Source: Saccharibacillus sp. CPCC 101409
Lineage (GTDB): Bacteria; Bacillota; Bacilli; Paenibacillales; Paenibacillaceae
Direction: 5' to 3'
Length of the DNA: 64,000 bases
Assembly (NCBI RefSeq): GCF_030518235.1
Contig: NZ_JAULSA010000005.1
Coordinates: 62,001 to 126,000, forward strand
In this document: piece after piece, positions 27,904 through 37,119 of the stretch
How positions within the stretch are numbered: the first letter of the stretch is position 1
Layout: every line of letters begins with the position of its first letter
The notes under the pieces: generated by a model
Seen by the model: the letters and a program-made list of their open reading frames with translations, nothing else
Database searches by the model: none
Told to the model about the DNA's origin: nothing
Made by a program: the position numbers and the translations under genes

Positions 27904-28522
27904 TATCAAGCGGAACTCCCAGCGCGGTAAAAATTTTGTCAAACGATTCCGGGTCCGGAATGAGGAAAAACTGCCCCTCCACCTCATCGTTTCCTTGCAC
28001 AAAAGTCGTATCGATCAGCAGAGCCGCATCGCCCATTTCGCCGAATTGGATCATGCCGTAGCTGAGAATCGCCCCCGCCATGTCCAGCGCCAGCGCCGGC
28101 ACGGTCGGAGACATCGCCAGATTGGTGAAATCCGCCAGCGAAGACAGATAAGAGCCGGCCAGGATATTGCCGATCTCCCCGAGCGCCGACTGTTCCATCT
28201 CCGTCAACTCCAGGCCTTCGGTCGGCACAAAAGCGCCGAGCCGCTGCAGCAGGGACTTGCCCGCTTCCGGCGCCATGATATAGAACAGATTGCCCGGCGC
28301 GTCGCCTTCCACCCGGAAAAAGACGGTGAGCACGATTTTCTCCGCGCCTCCCACTTTCTCCGCGATGTCTTCGAACGGAAGAATCTGCACTTTCGGAACC
28401 GCCATGTCGATCGGTTTGTTAAGCAGCTGCGACAGCGCCGTAGCCGCGTGGCCCGCGCCGATATTGCCGACTTCTTTCAGGACGTCGAGTTTGAATCCTT
28501 CCAGCTTCGAAAAGATCTCCAT
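27896..28522 (-). CDS. cheC: CheY-P phosphatase CheC
   Basis: CheC hydrolyses CheY-P and forms an adaptation complex with CheD. 208 residues with the two expected active-site repeats: LKEVGNIGAGHAATALSQLL and SALGEIGNILAGSYLSSLAD, each with the conserved E-x-x-N pair. ATG at 28522, three bases after the cheW stop; overlaps cheD. Confidence 0.96.
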   Translation of the reverse strand: MEIFSKLEGFKLDVLKEVGNIGAGHAATALSQLLNKPIDMAVPKVQILPFEDIAEKVGGAEKIVLTVFFRVEGDAPGNLFYIMAPEAGKSLLQRLGAFVPTEGLELTEMEQSALGEIGNILAGSYLSSLADFTNLAMSPTVPALALDMAGAILSYGMIQFGEMGDAALLIDTTFVQGNDEVEGQFFLIPDPESFDKIFTALGVPLDND

Positions 28523-28525
28523 GAT

Positions 28526-28987
28526 TTAGTCCTCTAACTGTTCGAGATGCGCAACTTCACCCCGGTTCAGCACTTCCGCCAGATTCAACATGATCAGCAG
28601 ACGGTCTTCGCCGACCTTGGCCACGCCGTCCAGATACTTCGCTTTGACGCCGCCGACCACTTCGGGCGGCGAGTCGATATCGTCGCGGTCCAGATCGACG
28701 ACGTCGTTGGCCGCGTCGACGATAAAGCCGACTTCCATTTCGCCGACGGCGACGATAATGATCCGCGTCTGGTCGGTGTAATCGGTCTCTTCCAGATTGA
28801 AGCGTCCGCGCAGGTCGATCACCGGAATAACGACGCCGCGCAGGTTGATCACGCCTTTGATGAACGAATACGTTTTGGGCACGCGGGTAATCGGCATCAT
28901 GCGTTCGATCGTACGCACTTTGTCGACGTCGATGCCGTACTCTTCATTACCCAAAGCAAACACGATTACCTTAATTTGTTCTGCCAC
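28526..28987 (-). CDS. cheW: Chemotaxis coupling protein CheW
   Basis: CheW links receptors to CheA. 153 residues forming the double beta-barrel; VIVFALGNEEYGIDVDKVRT and KGVINLRGVVIPVIDLRGRF are family segments. Start GTG at 28987 behind GGGGGA. Located between cheA and cheC. Confidence 0.96.
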   Translation of the reverse strand: MAEQIKVIVFALGNEEYGIDVDKVRTIERMMPITRVPKTYSFIKGVINLRGVVIPVIDLRGRFNLEETDYTDQTRIIIVAVGEMEVGFIVDAANDVVDLDRDDIDSPPEVVGGVKAKYLDGVAKVGEDRLLIMLNLAEVLNRGEVAHLEQLED

Positions 28988-29026
28988 AAAAAATCCCCCT
29001 TTATTGGGCCTTGTTCTCAGCCCCGA

Positions 29027-31159
29027 TCATTTGATAAGCGCGTTCGGATCGAGAATCAAGGCCACTTGACCGTCCCCGAGTATGGTCGCGCCGGAAATGC
29101 CCTGAACCTGCGGCAAATATTTGCCAAGGTTTTTGATGACGATTTCGCTCTGGCCGATAAACGAATCGATAGCCAGCGCCGCCAGGCGGTCTCCTTTGCG
29201 AATCACGACGATTTCCGTTTCGTCCTCGCTGTCTTCGCTGTAGCTCGGAGTATCGAAGAAACGGCTGAGCGACATGAGCGGAATGTGCGCGTCGCGATAC
29301 GGAATGAGCTTGCTGCCGTGCACGTTGCGGATCTGTTCTTTGCGGATGATGCCGGTCTCGACGATGGACGACAGCGGAATTGCGTACTTTTCGGCGCCAA
29401 GGCGAATCATCATTGCGGAGATGATCGACAGGGTGAGCGGAAGCTGCACGGAGAAGAGCGTGCCTTCGCCGAGCTTCGACGTAACGGCGACATGGCCGCC
29501 GAGCGTCGCGATCTTCGATTTGACGACGTCCAGTCCGACGCCGCGGCCGGAAATGTCGGAGATCTTCTCGGCCGTGCTGAAGCCCGGAGCGAACAGCAGC
29601 TGGTACACCTGCTCGTCGCTCATCGAACGCGCTTCGTCCTCGGTCACGACGCCTTTCTTGATCGCGGAAGCCAGCACTTTGTCGCGGTCGATGCCGCGGC
29701 CGTCGTCCTGGATCTCGATAAAGACGTGGTTGCCGCTGTGGAAAGCGCGCAGGTTGACCGTGCCGGTCTCCGGCTTGCCCGCCGCGATCCGGTCCGCGAT
29801 CGATTCGACGCCGTGGTCGACCGAGTTGCGCAGCAGATGGACGAGCGGATCGCCGATCTCGTCGATAACGGTCCGGTCGAGTTCGGTCTCGGCGCCCGTG
29901 ATCACCAGATCGAGCTTTTTGCCGAGCGACTTGGCCAGGTCGCGCACCATGCGCGGAAAGCGGTTGAACACGGTGTCGATCGCGACCATCCGCAGCTTCA
30001 TGACGATATTCTGCAGATCGCTGCTGACGCGGCCCATGTGCTCGACCGATTCGGTCAGTTCCTGGCTTTTGATCTCGGTCGCCAGCTGTTCCAGGCGAAC
30101 GCGGTCGATCAGCAGTTCGCTGAACAGGTTCATTAGCACATCGAGACGCTCGATATCGACGCGGATCGTCCGCGACGGCGCAGCCACCACTTTCTTCGCC
30201 GCGGCGGCCGGCTTGTCGGAGGGGGCTGCCGCCTCGGGAGCTGCGGGCGACGCCGCTTCCGGCGCCGGGGCGGCGCTATCGACAGCCGCCGGCGCTTCTT
30301 CGGTTTCTTCCGTTTCGATCTCCGCCGCCAGCTGTTTCAGCGTATCGGCATCGATCGAAGCCAGCTTGGCGTCCTCGATCTCGGACAGGTTGAGGATCAT
30401 GGTGCGCAGCTGCTCCGGATCTTTCTCGGTAATGAAGTACAGCGAGAAGCTGCGGTCGAATTTCTCCTGTTCGATATCCTGAACGCTCGGGTGGGATTTG
30501 ACGACTTCGCCGCTGCGTTCCAGCAGATCGAAGACCATATAGGCCCGGGCCGCTTTCAGCTGGCAGTCTTCCCTGATGGAGACTTCGATATACAGTACGC
30601 GATGTCCTGCCGTAAGCGACTGCTCCAGGATGGAATGCTGGAATTCGTCCAGTTGGATCTGTTCCTTGGACATTGCCGGCCCGGAAGGATCGGCGGACGG
30701 CGCCGGCTGCTGAGGCGCCGCAGCCGGCGTAGAAGACGCGGCTGCGGGAGCGGGAGCCGCAGCTTCGCCGGCAGGCGCTTCGCCGCGCACGATCGCCTGG
30801 AGCGAAGCGACGATCGAGGAAACGTCGGCTTTGCCTTCGCCGCCCTGCGTGATATCCTGCACCATCGCTTCGAGCGCGTCGAGGCTTTTGAACAGCGTGT
30901 CGAAAATAAAATTTTGCATTTTAAGCTTGTCGTTGCGCACGAGATCGAGCACGTTTTCCATCTGGTGGGTCAGCGCGGCCAGATCTTCGAAGCCCATGGT
31001 CGCCGCCATCCCTTTCAGCGTATGCGCCGAGCGAAAGATGACCTGAACGATACCGATGTCTTCCGGGCTGCCTTCGAGTTCCAGCATTTTTTCGTTTAAC
31101 GACTGCAGATGATCATTCGACTCATCAATAAACATGGATAAATACTGGTTCATGTCCAT
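29027..31159 (-). CDS. cheA: Chemotaxis histidine kinase CheA
   Basis: 710 residues with all five CheA domains: P1 (phosphorylated H46 in FRSAHTLKGMAATMGF), P2 (CheY/CheB binding, about 165-265), P3 dimerisation, P4 kinase with N box HLLRNSVDHGVE, G1 DDGRGIDRDK and G2 GRGVGLDVVK, and a P5 CheW-like domain at the C-terminus. P1-P2 and P2-P3 are joined by Ala/Pro-rich linkers of about 40 and 50 residues, longer than usual. ATG at 31159. Between cheB and cheW. Confidence 0.97.
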   Translation of the reverse strand: MDMNQYLSMFIDESNDHLQSLNEKMLELEGSPEDIGIVQVIFRSAHTLKGMAATMGFEDLAALTHQMENVLDLVRNDKLKMQNFIFDTLFKSLDALEAMVQDITQGGEGKADVSSIVASLQAIVRGEAPAGEAAAPAPAAASSTPAAAPQQPAPSADPSGPAMSKEQIQLDEFQHSILEQSLTAGHRVLYIEVSIREDCQLKAARAYMVFDLLERSGEVVKSHPSVQDIEQEKFDRSFSLYFITEKDPEQLRTMILNLSEIEDAKLASIDADTLKQLAAEIETEETEEAPAAVDSAAPAPEAASPAAPEAAAPSDKPAAAAKKVVAAPSRTIRVDIERLDVLMNLFSELLIDRVRLEQLATEIKSQELTESVEHMGRVSSDLQNIVMKLRMVAIDTVFNRFPRMVRDLAKSLGKKLDLVITGAETELDRTVIDEIGDPLVHLLRNSVDHGVESIADRIAAGKPETGTVNLRAFHSGNHVFIEIQDDGRGIDRDKVLASAIKKGVVTEDEARSMSDEQVYQLLFAPGFSTAEKISDISGRGVGLDVVKSKIATLGGHVAVTSKLGEGTLFSVQLPLTLSIISAMMIRLGAEKYAIPLSSIVETGIIRKEQIRNVHGSKLIPYRDAHIPLMSLSRFFDTPSYSEDSEDETEIVVIRKGDRLAALAIDSFIGQSEIVIKNLGKYLPQVQGISGATILGDGQVALILDPNALIK

Positions 31160-31188
31160 TGCGAGACACCTCCTCCATTAAAGTGCAG

Positions 31189-32691
31189 TTAAGATTTGAC
31201 GACCTGGTTTAATTTCGTTGCAATTTGCGGCAGAGGAAGCAGGTGCATGACACAGTTTAATTCGGCAGCCGAACGAGGCATCCCGTAAACCACGCAGGTC
31301 TCTTCGCTTTCTGCAATCGTGGTGGAAATTCCCGAATCGTACAATTTTTTCATTTCTTTGGCGCCGTCGCTGCCCATGCCGGTCATAATGACCGCGTGCC
31401 GGCGAACTTCGTTCAGCGGCAGGATCGAATCGAACATGGCGCCGACGGAAGGCTTATGCCCGTTCTGCGGCGGTGCATCGGACAGTTCGATCATATAGCG
31501 GCCGTCGCCGGTGCGCTTGATCAGCAGGTGATAAGCGCCCGGAGCGATATACGCGGTGCCCTTGCGCAGCTGCATGCCGTGCTGCGCTTCCACCACTTCG
31601 AGCGGACTCAGCGTGTTGAGCCGCTGCGCCAGCGAGTGGGTGAACTTCGGCGGCATATGCTGCACGATGACGATCGGAGCCGGGAACGAAGCCGGGATAT
31701 TCTCCAGCAGTTCCTTCAGCGCGCGCGGTCCGCCGGTCGAGCAGCCGACAGCGACGATCTGATCGATGCTGTCGCCGCCCGCGAGCGGGCGGGATACCGG
31801 CGCCGGCGTGCCGGCGGCGGGTCTGCGCTCCGCGGCGGGTTCGCTTTTCGGCGCGGAAGCCGCGGGCTTTCTGGCCGGAGCCGGTGCGGGCTCCGGCCGG
31901 GTCTGAGGCGCCGGCGTGAAAGCCGGAGCCGCCGAAGGGCGGCCCGCTGCCGGGGACGCCGGCTTCTTGTCCGGCGTCGAAGACGGACGCGGGGCGGGCA
32001 CGGAAGCCGCGCCGCCGGTTTTCGGCGTCGCAGGCGCGGGCGCCGGGGTCTTCGGCGCGGCAGGCGAAGCCGCGTCTTCCCGGCGGGGCCGCGCGGCCGG
32101 AGGCGCGGCGTCGGTCTTCGGCCGCGGCTCCGCGGGGCGCGGGGTTCTGGCCGGAGAAGCCGCCGGATCGGCGGCGCCCGGCGGCTTCGCTGTTTCCTGC
32201 GGCGGAGAGTCCGCCGCGGGCGATGCCGCCGAAGCGGCGGGATCGCCCGGTTTCGGCTGCTGCGCCGCCGACTTCTGCTTGCCCCAGGCGGAATCGTGCA
32301 CGGCCGCGTGCAGTTGCCGCAGCAGCGCTTCGCCGACCGCTTCGATGTCCTGCGAACTGGACGCGGACGGTTTGCGGATAAAGTCGAAAGCGCCGGCTTC
32401 GAGCGCCATGATCGTTTCGCGCATGCCTTCTTCGTTGATGCCCGACAGCATAATGACGGGCAGCGGGTACTGGCGCATAATGATTTTGAGCGATTCCAGG
32501 CCGTTCATCTCGGGCATCTCCACATCCATCGTGACGATATCCGGTTTCAATTTCATAATTTTCTCGACGGCTTCGAGCCCGTTCTTGGCGGTATCCACCA
32601 CGGTGAACGAAACGTCCCGTTCGATCAGGTCCGATACGATCTTGCGCATAAAGCCCGAATCGTCGACTACAAGCACGCGGTAAGGCGTCAT
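31189..32691 (-). CDS. cheB: Chemotaxis response regulator / protein-glutamate methylesterase CheB with an extended linker
   Basis: Removes methyl groups from receptor glutamates; activated by CheA phosphorylation. 500 residues, against about 350 in the family. The receiver domain (1-125) has VVDDSG and D56 in DIVTMDVEMPEMNG; the methylesterase domain (about 308-500) has the catalytic serine S318 in VGCSTGGP, H345 in VQHMPPKF, and MTGMGSDGAKE. In between is a 165-residue Pro/Ala-rich linker (about 141-306). ATG at 32691 is nine bases after GGAG; a TTG three codons upstream is less likely. Follows flhG. Confidence 0.95.
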   Translation of the reverse strand: MTPYRVLVVDDSGFMRKIVSDLIERDVSFTVVDTAKNGLEAVEKIMKLKPDIVTMDVEMPEMNGLESLKIIMRQYPLPVIMLSGINEEGMRETIMALEAGAFDFIRKPSASSSQDIEAVGEALLRQLHAAVHDSAWGKQKSAAQQPKPGDPAASAASPAADSPPQETAKPPGAADPAASPARTPRPAEPRPKTDAAPPAARPRREDAASPAAPKTPAPAPATPKTGGAASVPAPRPSSTPDKKPASPAAGRPSAAPAFTPAPQTRPEPAPAPARKPAASAPKSEPAAERRPAAGTPAPVSRPLAGGDSIDQIVAVGCSTGGPRALKELLENIPASFPAPIVIVQHMPPKFTHSLAQRLNTLSPLEVVEAQHGMQLRKGTAYIAPGAYHLLIKRTGDGRYMIELSDAPPQNGHKPSVGAMFDSILPLNEVRRHAVIMTGMGSDGAKEMKKLYDSGISTTIAESEETCVVYGMPRSAAELNCVMHLLPLPQIATKLNQVVKS

Positions 32692-32728
32692 AACCTTCAA
32701 CTCCTGTCCTGCTCCAGAATAATCAGTT

Positions 32729-33634
32729 TCACCGGTTTAATAATCTGCGTATAAAGCGTTTGATCCCTTTCGGCGAATCGGCTTGAACCTGCAGCGAATT
32801 CTGCGTATAGCGAAACGCCAGTTCTTGGATGTCTTTCGAAGCCTGACTGTTTGGAAAACGGATAGAAAAAGGCGTCTGTTTCTTGACCGCCTGGCTCACG
32901 TGGGGATCGTCGCTTACATAACCGAGCACCGGAATGTCGAGATGTAAAAATTTCTCGGCGACCAGCCGGATCTTGTCCGAGGTCTGCTGCGCTTCGCGCC
33001 GGTCGGAGGCCCGATTGACGACCAGCCGGAACGAAGCCGCGTCTTCCATGTCGTGCACGACTTTCACCAGCGCGTAAGCGTCGGTAATCGCCGTCGGTTC
33101 CGGCGTCGTCACCACGATGCACTCGTCCGAAGCGGTGATAAAGCGGATCGTCTCTTTCGACAAACCCGCTCCCGTATCGAACAGGATCACATCCATTTCA
33201 TGCGCGATTTCTTCGATCTGCTTGGTAAAGTACAGCAGATCGTCTTCCGACAGCGAAAACAATTCCGTAAAACCCGATCCTCCGGCGATAAACGGCAGCG
33301 AATTGGGTCCGGTCTGGATAATTTCCGTCAGGCTTTTTTCGCGCTTTAGCAGGTGAATCAGGTTGTACTGCGAGCGTACCCCCATCAGCACATCGATATT
33401 GGCCATGCCGATATCGGCGTCGAATACCAGCACCTTGCGTCCCAGCTTCTGCAGTTCCAGGGCAAAATTGAGCGTGAAATTGGACTTGCCCACGCCGCCT
33501 TTTCCGCTGGTCACCGCGACGATCCGGGCTGTTCCCCCGGATGTTCCGCCGCGGTCGTTCGTGGCGGTCGGCTCCGTGCGCTCGGTGCGGAGCGAAGAAA
33601 TCATTTCTCTGAGCGCCGCGGCCTGATCACTCAT
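32729..33634 (-). CDS. flhG: MinD-like flagellar number regulator FlhG (YlxH)
   Basis: ParA/MinD-type ATPase that controls flagellar number or placement and activates the FlhF GTPase through its N-terminus. 301 residues. The N-terminal helix DQAAALREMISSLR carries the DQAxxLR activator motif; the deviant Walker A SGKGGVGKSN is at 43-52, and VFDADIGMANID follows. C-terminal basic residues (GIKRFIRRLLNR) may form the membrane-targeting helix. The ATG overlaps the flhF stop by 4 nt. Confidence 0.95.
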   Translation of the reverse strand: MSDQAAALREMISSLRTERTEPTATNDRGGTSGGTARIVAVTSGKGGVGKSNFTLNFALELQKLGRKVLVFDADIGMANIDVLMGVRSQYNLIHLLKREKSLTEIIQTGPNSLPFIAGGSGFTELFSLSEDDLLYFTKQIEEIAHEMDVILFDTGAGLSKETIRFITASDECIVVTTPEPTAITDAYALVKVVHDMEDAASFRLVVNRASDRREAQQTSDKIRLVAEKFLHLDIPVLGYVSDDPHVSQAVKKQTPFSIRFPNSQASKDIQELAFRYTQNSLQVQADSPKGIKRFIRRLLNR

Positions 33635-35067
33635 AACTTTCGCTCTCCCAGCAGAACGTCGACGAGCAGGTTCCCGCCGGGAAGCAGCAGGTCGTCCGGC
33701 ACGTTTTGTCCGTTCGTGATGTAAGAATACTTGAGCGGATAGCGATAGAGCAAGCTAAAGATGCTGCCGAAGCTTCCGGTCTCGTCCGCCTTGGTGAAAA
33801 TGATTTTGTCCAGGCGGTAATGATTGAAATTCTCGGTGATCTCGGCCATGTCCGTCAGCTTGGACGTCAAGCTCAGCACGAGGTAAGTTTCGCTGCTTTC
33901 CACGGGCGAGATCAGAGTCTGAAGCTCGGAGACAAGCAGTTCGTTCCGGTAATTCCGTCCCGCGGTATCCATCAGGATCAGATCGCAGCTTTCCAGTTTG
34001 TTAAAGGCGCGCTGCAGATCGCCTGGCGACTGCACGACTTCCAGCGGAACGTTCAGGATGGATGCGTAGGTGCGAAGCTGCTCGACGGCGGAAATGCGGT
34101 ACGTGTCGGCCGTAATCAGGCCGACTTTCCGTTTGTGCTTGAACATTTGCTCGGCCGCAAGTTTGGCGATCGTCGTCGTCTTGCCGACTCCCGTCGGTCC
34201 GGCTACGTAAACCACCCGCGTTTGCGGGTCGATGCCTCCGCCTTCCCGTTCAAGCGCAAAGCGGACGATCTCGTTTCTGAGTTCTTCCGCGCAATTCGGA
34301 GAGAACGGGCCGCCTTCCGGGCTGCGGATCGTTCTCAGCCATTCTTCGATCAGTTCTTCGTCCAGCTGCTGCTTACGCAGGCGTCCGAGCAAACGATCGA
34401 GTTCTTCGGGAAGAGGCTCTACTTCGTCGCTTTGCCGGGACAGCTTGTCGATCATCAGGCGCATCTGACGGAGTTCTTCGTACAAACGTTCTTCCCGCGC
34501 CTGAGGCCCGGCGGCCTGCTGATGCTCGCGGATACTGCGTTCGAGCCGCCGCTGCTGTTCGGACTGGCTGCTGTAATCGGTTTCTTCGGCAGCGGGCTCC
34601 GGCTGGCGAGCCAGCGGAGGGCGCACGCTCCCGTTAGAGGAGTTATCGGAAGATTGGGCCTCAGGTTTTACAGATGGGGTCTCAAGTCCCGGCACAGATT
34701 TCCGTTCCGTCCCGGATTTGGCTTCGACTGGCGTGCCGGAAGCGGTCGGAGCCGATTCCGTTTGCTGCGGATTGGAGGCTGCACTTGCTCTGCGGTAAGC
34801 GCCGGCGCCGGCGCTGCGGGGAATAACCGCAGCCGGTACGGGACCCGATGCGGCCGCTTGAGCGGCGGGAACCCGAACCTGCTCTTTCTCTTTTTTTTCG
34901 GTTTCCAGCGCGGCGACGACCTCCAGCTTTTTTTTGCCGAACATGCCGAACAATCCGCCAACTTTCGTTTCTTTGGTACTGAGGATTACCGCGTCCGATC
35001 CGAGATCGGTCCGGATTTTTTGCATGGCTTCGATCATGGTCTCGACGACATATCGTTTGACAATCAT
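33631..35067 (-). CDS. flhF: Flagellar SRP-type GTPase FlhF
   Basis: Third SRP-family GTPase, recruiting early flagellar parts to the assembly site. 478 residues: N-terminal B domain beginning MIVKRYVVETMIEAMQKIRT, a long variable region rich in Ala/Pro/Ser (about 60-165), an N domain, then the G domain with [10 protein letters not shown] at 290-299 and DTAGRNYRNE. Overlaps flhA upstream and flhG downstream by 4 nt each. Confidence 0.96.
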   Translation of the reverse strand: MIVKRYVVETMIEAMQKIRTDLGSDAVILSTKETKVGGLFGMFGKKKLEVVAALETEKKEKEQVRVPAAQAAASGPVPAAVIPRSAGAGAYRRASAASNPQQTESAPTASGTPVEAKSGTERKSVPGLETPSVKPEAQSSDNSSNGSVRPPLARQPEPAAEETDYSSQSEQQRRLERSIREHQQAAGPQAREERLYEELRQMRLMIDKLSRQSDEVEPLPEELDRLLGRLRKQQLDEELIEEWLRTIRSPEGGPFSPNCAEELRNEIVRFALEREGGGIDPQTRVVYVAGPTGVGKTTTIAKLAAEQMFKHKRKVGLITADTYRISAVEQLRTYASILNVPLEVVQSPGDLQRAFNKLESCDLILMDTAGRNYRNELLVSELQTLISPVESSETYLVLSLTSKLTDMAEITENFNHYRLDKIIFTKADETGSFGSIFSLLYRYPLKYSYITNGQNVPDDLLLPGGNLLVDVLLGERKL

Positions 35068-37097
35068 AAGTTCACCACTCCGACACTTTGAATTTCAACA
35101 CTCGGTTCAAGCTCGCTGTACGACAGCACCGGAATATCCTGCATGGTGCGCTCGATAATCTGGCGCATATACATGCGGATTGTCGGCGAAGCGAGCAGAA
35201 TCGGCTGCTGTCCGGACTGGATGGATCGGTTGACCTGTTCGGTCAGCTTCTGGTACACGGTCTGCGTCGATACGGGATCGAGCGCCAGATAGCTGCCCTG
35301 CTCGGTCTGCTGCACGCTTTCCGCGATTTTCCGTTCCAGATTCGGCCCGACGGTGATTACCCTCATCGTTTCGCCCTGCTGGGTGAACTGCTGGGTAATC
35401 TGACGGGACAGCGCCTGACGGACGTATTCGGTCAGAATATCGGGATCTTTCGTGTACGTGCCGTAATCGGCCAGGGTCTCGAAGATCGATACCATATCGC
35501 GAATCGAAATTTTTTCTTTGAGCAGCTTGACCAGTACTTTTTGGATATCGCCGATATTCAGGATCGAAGGCATCAGCTCGTCCACCAGCACCGGATACGT
35601 TTCTTTGAGGTTGTCGATCAGCGCGCGGGTTTCCTGACGGCCGAGCAGCTCGTGCGCATGGCGCTTGACGAGTTCGGTCAAGTGCGTCGCCACGACGGAC
35701 GGCGGATCGACCACGGTATAGCCCGACAGCTCGGCCCGTTCTTTGGTCGCCTCGTCGATCCACAGCGCGGGCAGCCCGAAAGCAGGTTCCATCGTTTCGA
35801 TGCCGGTAATACTTTCGTCGTCGAAGCCCGGACTCATCGCCAGATAATGATTCAGCAGCAGCTCGCCGCGGCCGACGACGTTTCCTTTGATCTTGATCAC
35901 GTATTCGTTCGGCCTGAGCTGGATATTGTCGCGAATCCGGATGACCGGCACGACCAGTCCCAATTCGAGCGCGCACTGCCTGCGAATCATAATGATCCGG
36001 TCGAGCAGATCGCCGCCCTGCTGCATATCCGCCAGCGGAATAAGGCCGTAGCCAAACTCGAATTCGATCGGGTCGATTTGCAGCAGGCTGACCACGCTCT
36101 CGGGACTGCGGACTTCTTCGATCTGCTGTTCTTCTTCCTGCAGTTCTTCCGAAATCTGCTGTTTGTTGAGATTGGTCTGCATGCGGCGCGCCGAGAAGAA
36201 CAGCAGTCCCGCCAGCGGCAGCGTCGAGAACCAGTGAATCGGAGTCAGGATGCCCAGAAGGGCGATAGCGCCCGCTACGATATAAAGCAGCTTTGGAAAA
36301 GCAAAGAGTTGACCGACCACATCGTCGGCCAGATTGCCTTCCGAGGTGGCGCGCGTTACGATCAGACCCGAAGCGGTCGAGATCAGCAGCGCCGGAATCT
36401 GGCTGACCAGGCCGTCCCCGATCGTCAGGATCGAGTAAGTCGAAAGCGCGGTTCCGAAGTCCATGCCGTGGATGGTCATCCCGATAATAAAACCGCCGAC
36501 CAGGTTGATAATCAAAAGGATGATACTGGCGATCGCGTCGCCTTTAACGAATTTGCTCGCCCCGTCCATGGCGCCGTAGAAGTCCGCTTCGCGCTCGATT
36601 TTCGAACGTCTTTCCCGCGCCTGCTGCTCATTGATCAGGCCGGCGTTCAGATCGGCGTCGATGCTCATCTGTTTGCCGGGCATCGCGTCGAGCGTAAAGC
36701 GCGCTCCTACTTCGGCTACGCGTTCCGAACCTTTGACGATAACGATAAACTGGACAGCGACCAGAATCAGGAAGATAATAAATCCAATCGCGATTTCGCC
36801 GCCGGCCACGAACGCTCCGAACGTCTCGACAACGGAACCCGCGTCGGCTTTGCCGAGAATAAGCTTGGTGGTCGAAATATTGAGCGACAACCGGAACAGC
36901 GTGGTGATGAGCAGCAGCGCCGGAAAGATCGAAAACTGCAGCGCTTCTTTGGTGCTCATCGCCAGCAGCATAATCAGCATCGCGACCGAAATATTGATGA
37001 CGATCAGGATATCGAGCAGCCAGGTGGGAATCGGCAGAATCATCATCAGGATGATTCCGAGTACCCCGGCAAGAACCACTATGTCCGTTTTCTTCAT
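35064..37097 (-). CDS. flhA: Flagellar export gate protein FlhA
   Basis: Largest membrane component of the flagellar type III export gate; its cytoplasmic domain forms a nonameric ring that docks chaperone-substrate complexes. 677 residues with about eight N-terminal membrane helices (to about 320) and a soluble C-terminal domain. The family segment RVAEVGARFTLDAMPGKQMS followed by IDADLNAGLI between helices is clear. ATG at 37097; overlaps flhF. Confidence 0.97.
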   Translation of the reverse strand: MKKTDIVVLAGVLGIILMMILPIPTWLLDILIVINISVAMLIMLLAMSTKEALQFSIFPALLLITTLFRLSLNISTTKLILGKADAGSVVETFGAFVAGGEIAIGFIIFLILVAVQFIVIVKGSERVAEVGARFTLDAMPGKQMSIDADLNAGLINEQQARERRSKIEREADFYGAMDGASKFVKGDAIASIILLIINLVGGFIIGMTIHGMDFGTALSTYSILTIGDGLVSQIPALLISTASGLIVTRATSEGNLADDVVGQLFAFPKLLYIVAGAIALLGILTPIHWFSTLPLAGLLFFSARRMQTNLNKQQISEELQEEEQQIEEVRSPESVVSLLQIDPIEFEFGYGLIPLADMQQGGDLLDRIIMIRRQCALELGLVVPVIRIRDNIQLRPNEYVIKIKGNVVGRGELLLNHYLAMSPGFDDESITGIETMEPAFGLPALWIDEATKERAELSGYTVVDPPSVVATHLTELVKRHAHELLGRQETRALIDNLKETYPVLVDELMPSILNIGDIQKVLVKLLKEKISIRDMVSIFETLADYGTYTKDPDILTEYVRQALSRQITQQFTQQGETMRVITVGPNLERKIAESVQQTEQGSYLALDPVSTQTVYQKLTEQVNRSIQSGQQPILLASPTIRMYMRQIIERTMQDIPVLSYSELEPSVEIQSVGVVNL

Positions 37098-37119
37098 CTT
37101 CTCATCCCTCCGCGCTCGT

